Shown: piece by piece, positions 21,102 through 31,357 of the stretch | How the letters are laid out: every line of letters starts with the position of its first letter | How positions within the stretch are numbered: the stretch's first letter is position 1 | Assembly: GCA_015065695.1 (NCBI GenBank) | Contig: SVPT01000011.1 | Location: 1 to 38,710, forward strand | Direction: 5' to 3' | Length of the DNA: 38,710 bases | Source: Oscillospiraceae bacterium | GTDB lineage: Bacteria > Bacillota > Clostridia > Oscillospirales > Acutalibacteraceae | Notes under the pieces: model-generated | Told to the model about the DNA's origin: nothing | Database searches by the model: none | Seen by the model: only the letters and a program-made list of their open reading frames with translations | Program-made: the position numbers and the translations under genes

Positions 21102-21524
21102 ATGCCGACTTTTAATCAGCTGGTCAGAAAAGGTCGTCAGGACGTAGAGAAGAAGGCGAAGGCTCCCGCTCTGCTGCATGGTCTTAACACCAAGAAGAGA
21201 GTGCTTACCGACAGAAACTCTCCCCAGAAGCGCGGTGTCTGCACTTCCGTCAGAACTGCTACCCCCAAGAAGCCGAACTCTGCTCTTCGTAAAATCGCAA
21301 GAGTACGTCTTTCCAACGGTATCGAAGTTACTTCCTACATTCCCGGCATCGGTCACAACCTGCAGGAGCACTCTGTTGTGCTTATCCGCGGTGGTCGTGT
21401 CCGTGACCTCCCTGGTGTTCGTTACCACATCATCCGCGGTACTCTGGATACTCAGGGCGTTGCCAAGAGAATGCAGGCTCGTTCCAAGTACGGTGCCAAG
21501 CGTCCCAAGGCAGGCAAGAAGTAA
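21102..21524 (+). CDS. rpsL: 30S ribosomal protein S12
   Basis: Decoding-centre protein of the small subunit, 140 residues, colinear with Bacillus S12. Start ATG 21102 follows CGGAGGTGAAT. Motifs are [53 protein letters not shown] and DLPGVRYH. The streptomycin-site residue K56 (E. coli Lys42) is normal. The second, E. coli Lys87, is Arg101 here ([12 protein letters not shown]); this Lys-to-Arg change is a known streptomycin-resistance substitution in other bacteria. The gene leads the S12-S7-EF-G unit. The L7Ae-like gene often found between rpoC and rpsL in Firmicutes is absent. Confidence 0.99.
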   Translation: MPTFNQLVRKGRQDVEKKAKAPALLHGLNTKKRVLTDRNSPQKRGVCTSVRTATPKKPNSALRKIARVRLSNGIEVTSYIPGIGHNLQEHSVVLIRGGRVRDLPGVRYHIIRGTLDTQGVAKRMQARSKYGAKRPKAGKK

Positions 21525-21621
21525 TTCTGCCATTTCCCCACGCACACAGAGAGGTGTGCACATATTGCCGTAGTCAGACGGCATAATATACTTGACCTTA
21601 TCCACGCAGCCAGACGGCGGC

Positions 21622-21645
21622 GTTATATATAGATTTATATATAAC
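21622..21645 (+). other. AT-rich hairpin in the rpsL-rpsG intercistronic region
   Basis: GTTATATATA-GATT-TATATATAAC is a perfect 10-bp stem. Upstream in the same 199-base spacer are GCACAC/GTGTGC (about 21543-21560) and GCCG-tagtcaga-CGGC hairpins, and the phrase CAGACGGC occurs twice. The spacer is long for an S12-S7 junction and is clearly structured. In E. coli this junction is the S7 translational-repressor target; whether S7 binds here is unknown. Confidence 0.45.
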
Positions 21646-21723
21646 CCCTCTTGTCGGCGCAAACGGAAGGAAAAGTCCATTTCGAGTACCTTTGATATCA
21701 TCTCTATGAAGGAGGGAAGAGAA

Positions 21724-22194
21724 GTGCCAAGAAGGGGTTCAATAGCAAAGCGCGACGTTTTGCCCGATCCTATCTACAATTCCAAGCTGGTCACCCGTCT
21801 CATCAATAATATCATGTATGATGGCAAAAAGGGTGTGGCACAGAAGATCGTTTACGATGCTTTCGAGATAATCTCCGCTAAGACTGGTAAGAATCCTCTT
21901 GAGGTCTTTGAGGCAGCTCTGGAAAACATCATGCCTGTTCTCGAGGTTAAGGCACGCCGTGTTGGTGGTGCTACCTATCAGGTTCCTATCGAAGTTCGCC
22001 CCGAGCGTAAGCAGACCCTTGGTCTGCGCTGGCTCACCCGCTATGCCCGCCTCCGCGGCGAGCGCACCATGAAGGAGCGCCTTGCAGGCGAAATCATGGA
22101 CGCTGTCAACGGAACCGGTCAGGCAGCCAAGAAGCGCGAAGACACTCACAAGATGGCCGAATCCAACAAGGCATTCGCCCATTTCAGATGGTAA
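21724..22194 (+). CDS. rpsG: 30S ribosomal protein S7
   Basis: Primary 16S rRNA-binding protein that organises the 30S head. The ORF track starts upstream at 21592; the true start is GTG 21724, seven bases after AAGGAGGG, reading (M)[36 protein letters not shown]. This gives 156 residues, exactly the normal length. [24 protein letters not shown] and the C-terminal [15 protein letters not shown] are diagnostic. It lies between rpsL and fusA. The structured 199-base spacer before it is a candidate site for autoregulation by S7. Confidence 0.98.
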   Translation: MPRRGSIAKRDVLPDPIYNSKLVTRLINNIMYDGKKGVAQKIVYDAFEIISAKTGKNPLEVFEAALENIMPVLEVKARRVGGATYQVPIEVRPERKQTLGLRWLTRYARLRGERTMKERLAGEIMDAVNGTGQAAKKREDTHKMAESNKAFAHFRW

Positions 22195-22284
22195 CTGTTC
22201 GGGCGCAGATACGTATTACATTATAATTCTGAATTATTTTTGTATGCGTTGTCCCGCAGCCCGGGATTGATTGAGGAGGAATAT

Positions 22285-24369
<2,085 letters not shown>

Positions 24370-24396
24370 CCGCTTCTGCATAAATTAGGTAATATT

Positions 24397-24440
24397 CTGT
24401 GCTTTCATAGCACTTTCCGCTAGATGAAAGCACAGTATTT
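24397..24440 (+). terminator. Probable terminator after fusA
   Basis: CTGTGCTTTCAT (24397-24408) pairs exactly with ATGAAAGCACAG (24424-24435), followed by a short TATTT. The stem is strong and the T-tract short, so it may be leaky and allow some readthrough into tuf. Confidence 0.5.
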
Positions 24441-24465
24441 CGCCTAAATATATTTGATTTACCAC

Positions 24466-24494
24466 TTGATATTTCTTTTGATTTTTGTTATTAT
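24466..24494 (+). promoter_or_regulatory. tuf promoter
   Basis: TTGATA, 17 bases, TATTAT with TGT directly before the -10 (extended -10). The start site would be about 50 bases before the tuf ATG. It lets tuf be expressed above the level of fusA. Confidence 0.62.
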
Positions 24495-24549
24495 TTTCAG
24501 GACAGAAAATGTTCTGGATCATCGTCTATTATAAGGAGGACACACCAAA

Positions 24550-25752
24550 ATGGCGAAACAGAAATTCGAACGCAGCAAGCCCCATGTAAATATCGGCACC
24601 ATCGGTCACGTTGACCATGGTAAGACCACCCTCACCGCAGCTATCACCAAGGTTCTGAACCTTGCCGGTACTTCCGAGTTCGTTGATTATGCCAACATCG
24701 ATAAGGCTCCCGAGGAGCGCGAGCGCGGCATCACCATCAACACCGCTCACGTTGAGTATCAGACCGCTACCCGTCACTATGCTCACGTTGACTGCCCGGG
24801 TCACGCCGACTACATCAAGAACATGATCACCGGTGCTGCTCAGATGGACGGCGCTATCCTCGTCGTTTCTTCTGCTGACGGTCCTATGCCCCAGACCCGT
24901 GAGCACATCCTGCTCGCCCGTCAGGTTGGCGTTCCCTACATCGTTGTTTTCATGAACAAGGTTGACCAGGTCAACGACGACGAGCTCCTCGAGCTGGTTG
25001 AGATGGAAATCCGTGAACTCCTCAACGAGTACGAGTTCCCCGGCGACGACACCCCCATCATCCGTGGTTCCGGTCTCCAGGTTCTGGAGTGCGGCTCCAA
25101 CGACCCCAACGAGCCCGCTTACAAGTGCATCCATGAGCTGATGGCTGCTGTTGACGATTACATTCCTACTCCTGAGCGTAAGTCTGACCTTCCCTTCATC
25201 ATGCCCGTTGAGGACGTTTTCACCATCACCGGTCGTGGCACCGTTGCTACTGGTAGAGTTGAGCGCGGTCAGCTGAAGCTGGGCGAAGAAGTTGAAATCG
25301 TTGGTCTGCAGGACGAGAAGAGAAAGACCGTTGTTACCGGTATCGAAATGTTCCGCAAGCTCCTCGACTACGCTGAGGCAGGCGACAACATCGGTGCTCT
25401 GCTCCGTGGTGTTCAGAGAACTGACATCGAGCGCGGTCAGGTTCTGGCTAAGCCCGGTTCCATCAATCCCCACACCATGTTCCATGGTCAGGTTTACGTT
25501 CTGACCAAGGACGAAGGTGGCCGTCATACCCCCTTCTTCAACAACTATCGTCCCCAGTTCTACTTCAGAACTACTGACGTTACCGGCGTTGTTAAGCTCC
25601 CCGAGGGCACCGAGATGTGCATGCCCGGCGACCATGTAGAAATGGACGTTGAGCTCATCACCCCCATCGCTATCGAAGTCGGTCTCCGCTTCGCTATCCG
25701 TGAAGGCGGCCGTACCGTCGGTTCCGGTGTTGTTACCGGCATCAACGAGTAA
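24550..25752 (+). CDS. tuf: Elongation factor Tu
   Basis: Aminoacyl-tRNA carrier GTPase, 400 residues. Start ATG 24550 follows AAGGAGG. G1 is GHVDHGKT (19-26), G3 DCPGH (about 81-85), G4 NKVD. Domains 2 and 3 follow with [14 protein letters not shown] and the C-terminal [19 protein letters not shown]. Nothing in it is unusual. It has its own promoter and terminator and is not followed by rpsJ and the S10 ribosomal operon, as it is in many other Firmicutes. Confidence 0.99.
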   Translation: MAKQKFERSKPHVNIGTIGHVDHGKTTLTAAITKVLNLAGTSEFVDYANIDKAPEERERGITINTAHVEYQTATRHYAHVDCPGHADYIKNMITGAAQMDGAILVVSSADGPMPQTREHILLARQVGVPYIVVFMNKVDQVNDDELLELVEMEIRELLNEYEFPGDDTPIIRGSGLQVLECGSNDPNEPAYKCIHELMAAVDDYIPTPERKSDLPFIMPVEDVFTITGRGTVATGRVERGQLKLGEEVEIVGLQDEKRKTVVTGIEMFRKLLDYAEAGDNIGALLRGVQRTDIERGQVLAKPGSINPHTMFHGQVYVLTKDEGGRHTPFFNNYRPQFYFRTTDVTGVVKLPEGTEMCMPGDHVEMDVELITPIAIEVGLRFAIREGGRTVGSGVVTGINE

Positions 25753-25791
25753 TTAACCGCTTCGGCTAAATTACCCCAAAGCACAATTTGC

Positions 25792-25829
25792 AGACACGGC
25801 AGACTCACCACCTGCCGTGTCTTTTTTTG
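25792..25829 (+). terminator. tuf terminator
   Basis: AGACACGGCAG / CTGCCGTGTCT, an 11-bp perfect stem with a 9-base loop, is followed by seven Ts. It is a textbook Rho-independent terminator. Confidence 0.93.
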
Positions 25830-25883
25830 TTCTTTTCTCCGGTGCGATGCGGGAAGAGAATATTGTTATGGATAAATACCATA

Positions 25884-25912
25884 TTGACACTACCCTGACG
25901 AAGAGTTATTAT
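25884..25912 (+). promoter_or_regulatory. Promoter of the tandem GGDEF genes
   Basis: TTGACA, 17 bases, TATTAT, about 40 bases before the TTG start at 25952. No cyclic-di-GMP riboswitch fits in so short a leader. Confidence 0.72.
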
Positions 25913-25951
25913 TGATATGTATATACTTTTCCGCAAAAGGGGGGCATTGTT

Positions 25952-27124
25952 TTGTCCTTTGTTACACAGCTAAGCATTGGCTGGTTCCCGATAATAATTG
26001 TACTGATAATATATTTTGACAACCACCGGGTACAGAGGTTTTCTTCTGCGGACCAGATATTTGACTGGCTGCTGCTAAGCACCATTGCTCTGTCGGTGTC
26101 ATCGATTTTTTCATGGTTTCCCGAGGGTTATACTTCCCCCAACTCACGCTCGGCACTATGGCTGCTTAACATTATCTACCTGTCATTCTCCTGTCTTGTG
26201 CTGTATCTGTGGATGCTGTACAACAGCGTACAATTGCAGGCCAACCAATCTATCCTGAAACGTCCGCTGCTTCTGTCACTGCTTTCTGTACCGGCAGCAG
26301 CGGTGATTCTGCTTGCGGTAACCGCACCGCTTACCCGCCTGCTTTTCTTTATTGACAGGGGCAACCACTATCAGCGTGGCATTCTTTACCTTGTTCCTTA
26401 TATTGTGGACCTTTTCTACATAATCGCAGCAAGCGGGATTGCGCTGAATCAGTTCTTCAAGGCGAACACTGAGGAGCAGCGGCGCAACAGCCTTGTGCTT
26501 GCCACCTTTGCCCCTCTGCCCATACTCGGCATTATTCTGCAGTCGCTTATTGAGGGGCTGTGGCTTGCCATTCCTTTTTCCGTCCTTTCTATCCTCATCG
26601 TTTACATCGTTATCCAGAATCAGCGCATTACCATTGACGCGCTGACCGGTCTGAATAACCGACGTGAATTCTTCCGATATACAAACGAGCAGATGAAGAT
26701 GGGTGCTTCCATTTGCCTTATCATTGCGGACATTAACCATTTCCGCGAAGTCAACAGCACATACGGACGCACCGTTGGCGACGAGGCTCTGCGCCGCTGT
26801 GCTGATGTCTTCCGTGAGACATTTCCGCAGACCAAGACATTCCTCGCCCGTTACGGCGGTGACGAGTTTGCCTTGATCGCTCCATGCGACGACGATACTC
26901 AGGCAAAGCACATCGTTGACCGAATTAACAATGCATTTGAGCAAAGCTCCACCCGCGGCTCATATCCATATGAGCTTTCGGTCAGCATTGGATATGCGCT
27001 TTACGACAAGCGATACAGCGGCGACATTGATTCTCTCATTGACAAGGCTGACAGGCAACTCCGCCGCTCCAGAAGCATACAAGGCATCGGCTCCAACACT
27101 ACCGGACAGGGGGGAGCAAAATGA
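25952..27124 (+). CDS. 7TM-type membrane diguanylate cyclase (canonical GGDEF)
   Basis: GGDEF domains make cyclic-di-GMP from two GTP as dimers. This 390-residue protein starts at TTG 25952, seven bases after AAGGGGGG. About seven hydrophobic helices fill residues 8-222, with an outward-looking loop IDRGNHYQRG (about 134-143). The catalytic domain follows: DALTGLNNRREFF (229-241), the metal motif ADINHFREVN, VGDEAL, and RYGGDEF with intact GGDEF at 302-306. There is no RxxD inhibitory site at the expected place, so product inhibition is unlikely. The N-terminal module resembles 7TM receptor regions of sensor kinases and probably senses a signal in or near the membrane. The stop overlaps the start of the next gene (ATGA), so the two are translationally coupled. 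Confidence 0.92.
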   Translation: MSFVTQLSIGWFPIIIVLIIYFDNHRVQRFSSADQIFDWLLLSTIALSVSSIFSWFPEGYTSPNSRSALWLLNIIYLSFSCLVLYLWMLYNSVQLQANQSILKRPLLLSLLSVPAAAVILLAVTAPLTRLLFFIDRGNHYQRGILYLVPYIVDLFYIIAASGIALNQFFKANTEEQRRNSLVLATFAPLPILGIILQSLIEGLWLAIPFSVLSILIVYIVIQNQRITIDALTGLNNRREFFRYTNEQMKMGASICLIIADINHFREVNSTYGRTVGDEALRRCADVFRETFPQTKTFLARYGGDEFALIAPCDDDTQAKHIVDRINNAFEQSSTRGSYPYELSVSIGYALYDKRYSGDIDSLIDKADRQLRRSRSIQGIGSNTTGQGGAK

Positions 27125-28275
27125 CAGGAAGAGAATATTTCCAGATCAGCCTTATTCCTATACTGGCTTTGATAGTTCTTCTGGTGGATTCCTTCAAGCA
27201 GCTCAGTGCCCGCCACAAGGGCATACTGCAGTTTATCATGGTCAACATCATTACTCTGCTGCTCACAGAATCTGCCGCATGGATGCTCAACGGACTTCCC
27301 ATGCCATGGGTCAGGCTTACGCTGTGGGTAATCAATCTTGCCTATTTTATCCTCTGCGGCACTGTTGCCTATATGTGGCTGGTATATGTGTGCGCTGTTC
27401 AGTTTGCCGACTGGCACAATTTCGATATACGAAAAAGCTGCAGCATTGCGGCTATCCCGCTGGTGCTTTATCTGGTGCTTGTTGTCAGCACCCTCTTTAA
27501 CGGCTCGGTTTTCTCTATTGACGAAAACAACCTTTATCACCGCGGTCCGTACATCTTTGTACAGCAGGCAATGTGCATCGGTTATCTTCTGGCAGCCTCC
27601 ACGCTGTCACTGGTAACGCGCAGCAAGGAGGATATGCGTGACAAACGCAGCTTTTGTCTGGTTACGGCACTTTTCCCTGTATTGCCCTTTATTGGCGCTG
27701 TGCTGCAGATACTTCTCTTTGGCACGGCACTGCTCTGGCCCTGTGCGGCTGCATCTGTCGTTATGCTGTATATCCAGCTCCAGCGTATGCAGATATCCCT
27801 TGACTACACTACCGGTCTGAACAACCGTCTGTGCCTGGACAACTATCTGCAAGGGCTGTGCAGACGGCGCATTGAGCCATGGCATCTGATACTTATTGAC
27901 ATCAACGGATTCAAGAATATCAACGCCACCTACGGTCACCTGACAGGTGACGAGGTACTGCGCACTGTAGCTGAGCTTCTGCGTGAACACTTTGGCCACA
28001 GCGAAGCCTTTATTGCGCGGTACAGCGGCGATGACTTTGCCGTAGTGCTGCACGACACCGACAGCTACGAGGTTATCCTCAGTCTTTGTGAATCGCTCAA
28101 GACCATTATCAAGGAAGAGGGCATACGCCGCAATCTGCCCTATCCCCTATCCATAAGCGTCGGTACCTCACGATATGTCGGACGTCAGCTTGCCCTTGAC
28201 CACATCATTGACCTTGCCAAGCACCGTATGCAGGAGGACAAGAAGAAGCAGGTGACGGAGAGTACGGCGCAATAA
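27121..28275 (+). CDS. 7TM-type GGDEF-domain protein with degenerate SGDDF site
   Basis: Colinear paralogue of the preceding gene, 384 residues, with the same layout: about seven helices to residue 220, an outward loop IDENNLYHRG matching IDRGNHYQRG upstream, and a GGDEF-fold domain (TTGLNNRL, LIDINGFKNIN, TGDEVL). The signature at 302-306 is SGDDF instead of GGDEF, at exactly the same residue numbers as its partner. First-position Ser is tolerated in some active enzymes; Glu-to-Asp at position four removes the usual catalytic/metal-binding side-chain length, so activity is doubtful. It may be a weak cyclase, a GTP-binding regulator, or the non-catalytic half of a heterodimer with the upstream protein. 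Coupling by the ATGA overlap favours a matched pair. Confidence 0.92.
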   Translation: MTGREYFQISLIPILALIVLLVDSFKQLSARHKGILQFIMVNIITLLLTESAAWMLNGLPMPWVRLTLWVINLAYFILCGTVAYMWLVYVCAVQFADWHNFDIRKSCSIAAIPLVLYLVLVVSTLFNGSVFSIDENNLYHRGPYIFVQQAMCIGYLLAASTLSLVTRSKEDMRDKRSFCLVTALFPVLPFIGAVLQILLFGTALLWPCAAASVVMLYIQLQRMQISLDYTTGLNNRLCLDNYLQGLCRRRIEPWHLILIDINGFKNINATYGHLTGDEVLRTVAELLREHFGHSEAFIARYSGDDFAVVLHDTDSYEVILSLCESLKTIIKEEGIRRNLPYPLSISVGTSRYVGRQLALDHIIDLAKHRMQEDKKKQVTESTAQ

Positions 28276-28282
28276 ATGCCGC

Positions 28283-28310
28283 TTACGGGTTTCCGCATTA
28301 ATGGTAAAAT
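28283..28310 (+). promoter_or_regulatory. Possible extended -10 promoter before the DUF1648-like gene
   Basis: TTACGG, 16 bases, TAAAAT preceded by TGG. The -35 is weak; the extended -10 may compensate. It would serve the 28337 gene and luxS. Confidence 0.4.
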
Positions 28311-28336
28311 AAACCACACTGTTAGAGGTACGCTTT

Positions 28337-28633
28337 ATGAAAGATAAGAGAAAAGTCATTGCGATTATTGCGTTCTCAGTTGTACTTATTGCCTCAGTCA
28401 TCGGTTACTTCCTGCTGCCGGAAACGCTTGTGGTGCAGGTTGCAGCCGATGGTTCCGCAGGCAACACCATGCCCAAGCTGCCTGCTCTGCTAATTGCCCC
28501 TGCGCTATGCGCTATTGGCTCGTTTCTCTATGTCAACGACATCACCAACGACACCGGTCTTTGGAACAACCGGGCGATAATCATTATCGTTTCATTGATT
28601 GTTTCTGCCGCAACCTATATTTTCAATCTTTAA
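28337..28633 (+). CDS. Small DUF1648-like membrane protein
   Basis: A 98-residue protein with three hydrophobic segments (about residues 7-27, 45-64, 75-95). The LPETLVVQVAADGSAGNTMPK stretch after the first helix matches the LPxxVxxHxxxxGxxxxxxPK pattern of DUF1648, found in SdpI-type immunity proteins and in many small regulators of unknown role, although the usual His is missing. Its ribosome-binding site (AGAGG, rather far from the ATG) is weak. It lies 61 bases after the second GGDEF gene and 21 bases before luxS. Function unknown. Confidence 0.75.
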   Translation: MKDKRKVIAIIAFSVVLIASVIGYFLLPETLVVQVAADGSAGNTMPKLPALLIAPALCAIGSFLYVNDITNDTGLWNNRAIIIIVSLIVSAATYIFNL

Positions 28634-28654
28634 TGATATGCGAGGTATACTAAT

Positions 28655-29113
28655 ATGAAAACAATAGCCAGCTTTATGGTGGACCACACCAAGCTTGAGC
28701 CCGGTCTTTACCTTTCCCGCGTTGACGGCGATGTAAACACCTACGACCTGCGCTTTATCAAGCCCAACACCCCGCCCTTTATGGACACCGCTGCCATGCA
28801 CACCATTGAGCATCTTTTTGCCACCCTTGCCCGCAACAGCGAATACGGCAGCAACATCATCTACTTTGGTCCTATGGGCTGCCGTACCGGCTTCTATCTG
28901 CTCACGCGGGGAATGTCTCACCGCAATGTTATTGAGCTGGTCATCGACACTGTGCGCAGGATAGCTGCATGGGACGCGCCTATCCCCGGCACAACCGCCC
29001 CCGAATGCGGCAACTATCTGGAGCATGACCTGCCGGCCGCCAGAATATTGGCAGAGTCTTACGCAAAATGTATCGTTTATTGGACAGCAGATATGCTGGA
29101 GTATATTAAATAA
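28655..29113 (+). CDS. luxS: S-ribosylhomocysteine lyase (AI-2 synthase)
   Basis: Cleaves S-ribosylhomocysteine to homocysteine and DPD, the precursor of autoinducer-2, as part of the activated methyl cycle. Length 152 is normal. Metal ligands are H49 and H53 in HTIEHLFATLARN and C118 in ECGNY; E52 is the catalytic acid and C76 (FGPMGCRTGFYLL) the catalytic cysteine. ECGNYLEHDL closes the family pattern. Start ATG 28655 follows GAGGT. The nucleosidase gene that supplies its substrate is not adjacent. Placement directly after two GGDEF proteins and a small membrane protein suggests, but does not show, shared control of signalling. Confidence 0.97.
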   Translation: MKTIASFMVDHTKLEPGLYLSRVDGDVNTYDLRFIKPNTPPFMDTAAMHTIEHLFATLARNSEYGSNIIYFGPMGCRTGFYLLTRGMSHRNVIELVIDTVRRIAAWDAPIPGTTAPECGNYLEHDLPAARILAESYAKCIVYWTADMLEYIK

Positions 29114-29189
29114 AAACGTCTTTTGTGCGATTTTTCTGCTCACTGAGCCTTGTGAATATGAGCAAAGTGTCAAATTAGACCGCCCGGAC

Positions 29190-29218
29190 TTGCAATTCTC
29201 TGTGATACACGCTATAAT
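29190..29218 (+). promoter_or_regulatory. Promoter of the M23 peptidase gene
   Basis: TTGCAA, 17 bases, and a perfect TATAAT, about 60 bases before the ATG at 29284. Confidence 0.72.
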
Positions 29219-29283
29219 GGCGGTGTAGCCAAGGGGTAACCTTATGGCTGCACTGCTATTATTTTTCTCAAGGAGGTTTACGG

Positions 29284-31059
29284 ATGAGTATTCTGCCGGG
29301 CAGCATTGCGGCCGCTGCCGAATCAGCAATCAACCGCAATACCGGTTCCGAACCCAGTTCCGTTCTCAAACCCTTTATCTGGCTGTACCGCAACCTTTGC
29401 TGGTACGGAATGCAGATTGAGCGTTACGCTCGCCGCTTTGTCCGCCGAACAAAGCATTTCTTTGCTCCGACTGTCGCTGCGGCTGCGACCGCTTATCAGG
29501 AGCATCTGCTCCGCCCTGCCAACACTGTATGCAGCGCATTCCGCCAGATTGGTGCTGACTCAAAGATGGCTTTGCGCGAAATAAAGTCCGCACACACACG
29601 GGGCGGTATACGTTCCGCTGCCGCACAGACCGCCCACTCCCTTGCCGCAGGCGCGGTGAAGCACAAGAGATTTGCCACCACCTTCATCAACTACGCCCTT
29701 CCCATTGTCTGCATACTCCTCATGATTTCCGTGGCAACCTCCCTCTACACCCGCAGCTATGTTCTCGCGGTGGAATGTGACGGCAAGCTGGTCGGTTATG
29801 TGGACGATGAGTCCACCTATACCGAGGCAACTGAGCTGGTCAGTGAGCGTGTTATCACCTCCAGCGAGCAGTTCCGCAACGCCCTTACCCCCACCTATTC
29901 CATTGTGCCGATGGGCGCAAAGACACCACACACTGCCAGTGAGATATGCAACAACATACTTATCTCCAACGACGGAGTTGAGGACGCCTACGGCTTCTAT
30001 GTTGACGGCGACCTGATTGGCGCAGTGCGCAGCGAAGGCGACCTTATCTTCATCACCCAGCAGTTCCTTGAGCAGTACCGCCGCGGCTACGACAATGAGA
30101 CCGTCGGCTTTGTTGAGGACACCAAGGTGGTAAAGGGTCTGTATTCCACCGACGTTATCCTTTCCTCACAGGAGATGAAGGACATCATCTCCTCCAGCCG
30201 CATGGAGACCGAACGCGCCACCATACGCAGCGGCGACACCACCGCTAAGATTGCCGAGCGTTACGGCATGACTCCCGAGCGTTTCTTTGAGCTGAACAAC
30301 GTCACCGACGAACAGCTTATTGCCGGCGAGAGTGTAATCATCGAGCGCGAACAGCCCATCCTGCGGGTCAAGAGCGTCATCACCACCACCTATGAGGCAC
30401 CTATCGCCTATTCCACCGTCACCAAGAAGGATGCAAGCAAGTACACCACCTACAAGGAACTGGAGGTCAAGGGTGTAAACGGCATCAAGCTGATGGAAAA
30501 GAAGGTCACTTACATTGGCGGCGAGCAGTACGGCGACCCCGAATACACACAGATAAAGGTTATCAAGGAGCCTGTTGACGAGGTTTACATCGTCGGCACA
30601 AAGGCCACCACCACCACCAAGTACCACAGCGGCGGCGGCTCTTACACCCACACTGCGCCCGCGGGCAACGCTACCGGCACAGGCCGCTTCACATGGCCGC
30701 TTCCCGGCGTCAACACCGTTTCCTCCAAGTACGGAATGCGCTGGGGACGTCTGCACTCCGGTATAGACATCTCCTGCGGCGGTGTTTACGGACGCACCAT
30801 CGTTGCCGCCGACTCCGGCACTGTAACCATGGTCAAGAACTCCCCCTCCGGCTACGGTCTGCACCTGACTATCTCCCACGGCAACGGCTACTCCACCCTT
30901 TATGCCCACTGCAGCTCCATTTCCGTATCTGCAGGACAGAAGGTTTCCAAGGGTCAGGCTATTGCCAAGGTAGGCAACAGCGGTCGTTCCACCGGCCCCC
31001 ACCTCCACTTCGAGATTCGCGTCAACGGAAGCGCGAAGAACCCCATGAACTGGTATTAA
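29284..31059 (+). CDS. Membrane-anchored M23 peptidase with LysM and G5 domains
   Basis: Probable peptidoglycan endopeptidase or its regulator, 591 residues; start ATG 29284 follows AAGGAGG. In order: an N-terminal cytoplasmic-looking region of about 134 residues rich in Ala and Arg, one transmembrane helix (about 135-155), a linker domain, a LysM (about 311-356, SGDTTAKIAERYGMTPERFFELNNV), a G5 domain (about 360-440), a short Gly/Thr linker and a C-terminal M23 domain. Zinc and catalytic residues are intact: H491 and D495 (HSGID), H541 (YAH) and H573/H575 (GPHLHFE), so it should be an active enzyme. LysM and G5 bind the wall. This is a common Clostridia architecture, but the long N-terminal arm before the helix is less usual. 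It is monocistronic. Confidence 0.95.
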   Translation: MSILPGSIAAAAESAINRNTGSEPSSVLKPFIWLYRNLCWYGMQIERYARRFVRRTKHFFAPTVAAAATAYQEHLLRPANTVCSAFRQIGADSKMALREIKSAHTRGGIRSAAAQTAHSLAAGAVKHKRFATTFINYALPIVCILLMISVATSLYTRSYVLAVECDGKLVGYVDDESTYTEATELVSERVITSSEQFRNALTPTYSIVPMGAKTPHTASEICNNILISNDGVEDAYGFYVDGDLIGAVRSEGDLIFITQQFLEQYRRGYDNETVGFVEDTKVVKGLYSTDVILSSQEMKDIISSSRMETERATIRSGDTTAKIAERYGMTPERFFELNNVTDEQLIAGESVIIEREQPILRVKSVITTTYEAPIAYSTVTKKDASKYTTYKELEVKGVNGIKLMEKKVTYIGGEQYGDPEYTQIKVIKEPVDEVYIVGTKATTTTKYHSGGGSYTHTAPAGNATGTGRFTWPLPGVNTVSSKYGMRWGRLHSGIDISCGGVYGRTIVAADSGTVTMVKNSPSGYGLHLTISHGNGYSTLYAHCSSISVSAGQKVSKGQAIAKVGNSGRSTGPHLHFEIRVNGSAKNPMNWY

Positions 31060-31067
31060 GTTGATTT

Positions 31068-31121
31068 ATGCGCCCCGGTACTGTACCTGCTGTTCAGGTT
31101 CTGTACCGGGGCGTATGTTTT
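31068..31121 (+). terminator. Terminator of the M23 peptidase gene
   Basis: ATGCGCCCCGGTAC and GTACCGGGGCGTAT form a 14-bp stem with an inner ACCTG/CAGGT hairpin, followed by GTTTTTG. Confidence 0.88.
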
Positions 31122-31134
31122 TGCGCAATACCTA

Positions 31135-31163
31135 TTTACTTTCGTGCGCTGTAGTGCTAAAAT
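31135..31163 (+). promoter_or_regulatory. Promoter of the YerC-methyltransferase unit
   Basis: TTTACT, 17 bases, TAAAAT preceded by TGC (extended -10). The leader to 31335 is about 165 bases and holds a GTGCTG/CAGCAC stem (31174-31199) and a short ORF. Confidence 0.55.
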
Positions 31164-31291
31164 AACTATGTATGTGCTGTGGCATTGCGGCGGCAGCACT
31201 GTATATCAGGGAGAAATCAACTCGGCTTTTCCCGTAGACGGTTACCGCTGATGACCTGTCGGTTTATGAAATATATACACAAGGAGAAATA

Positions 31292-31357
31292 ATGAGGACC
31301 GTCTTTCCGATGGCTTTTATTATGCGTGAACGCTATGGAAAACAAACTGAAGGATAA
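31292..31357 (+). CDS. Putative 21-residue leader peptide overlapping yerC
   Basis: ATG 31292 follows a good AAGGAG at 31281-31286 and reads MRTVFPMAFIMRERYGKQTEG, then TAA. It overlaps the start of the YerC-like gene by 23 bases in another frame. The YerC start itself has no good ribosome-binding site, so translation of this ORF may deliver ribosomes to it. It is too short for the track. The peptide has no family resemblance. Confidence 0.42.
   Translation: MRTVFPMAFIMRERYGKQTEG

Noticed and set aside
24370-24549. A tRNA or small RNA gene between fusA and tuf
   Set aside because: The stem seen is explained as a terminator; no cloverleaf and no TTCRANY T-loop motif were found.
26000-29000. 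A CRISPR array or mobile element near the tandem GGDEF duplication
   Set aside because: No regularly spaced repeats, terminal inverted repeats, target duplications or transposase/integrase coding were seen; the duplication is of coding sequence and ancient.
31164-31291. A riboswitch (for example cyclic-di-GMP class I) before the YerC-like gene
   Set aside because: The leader has one modest stem but lacks the conserved core sequences of the classes I could compare by eye.
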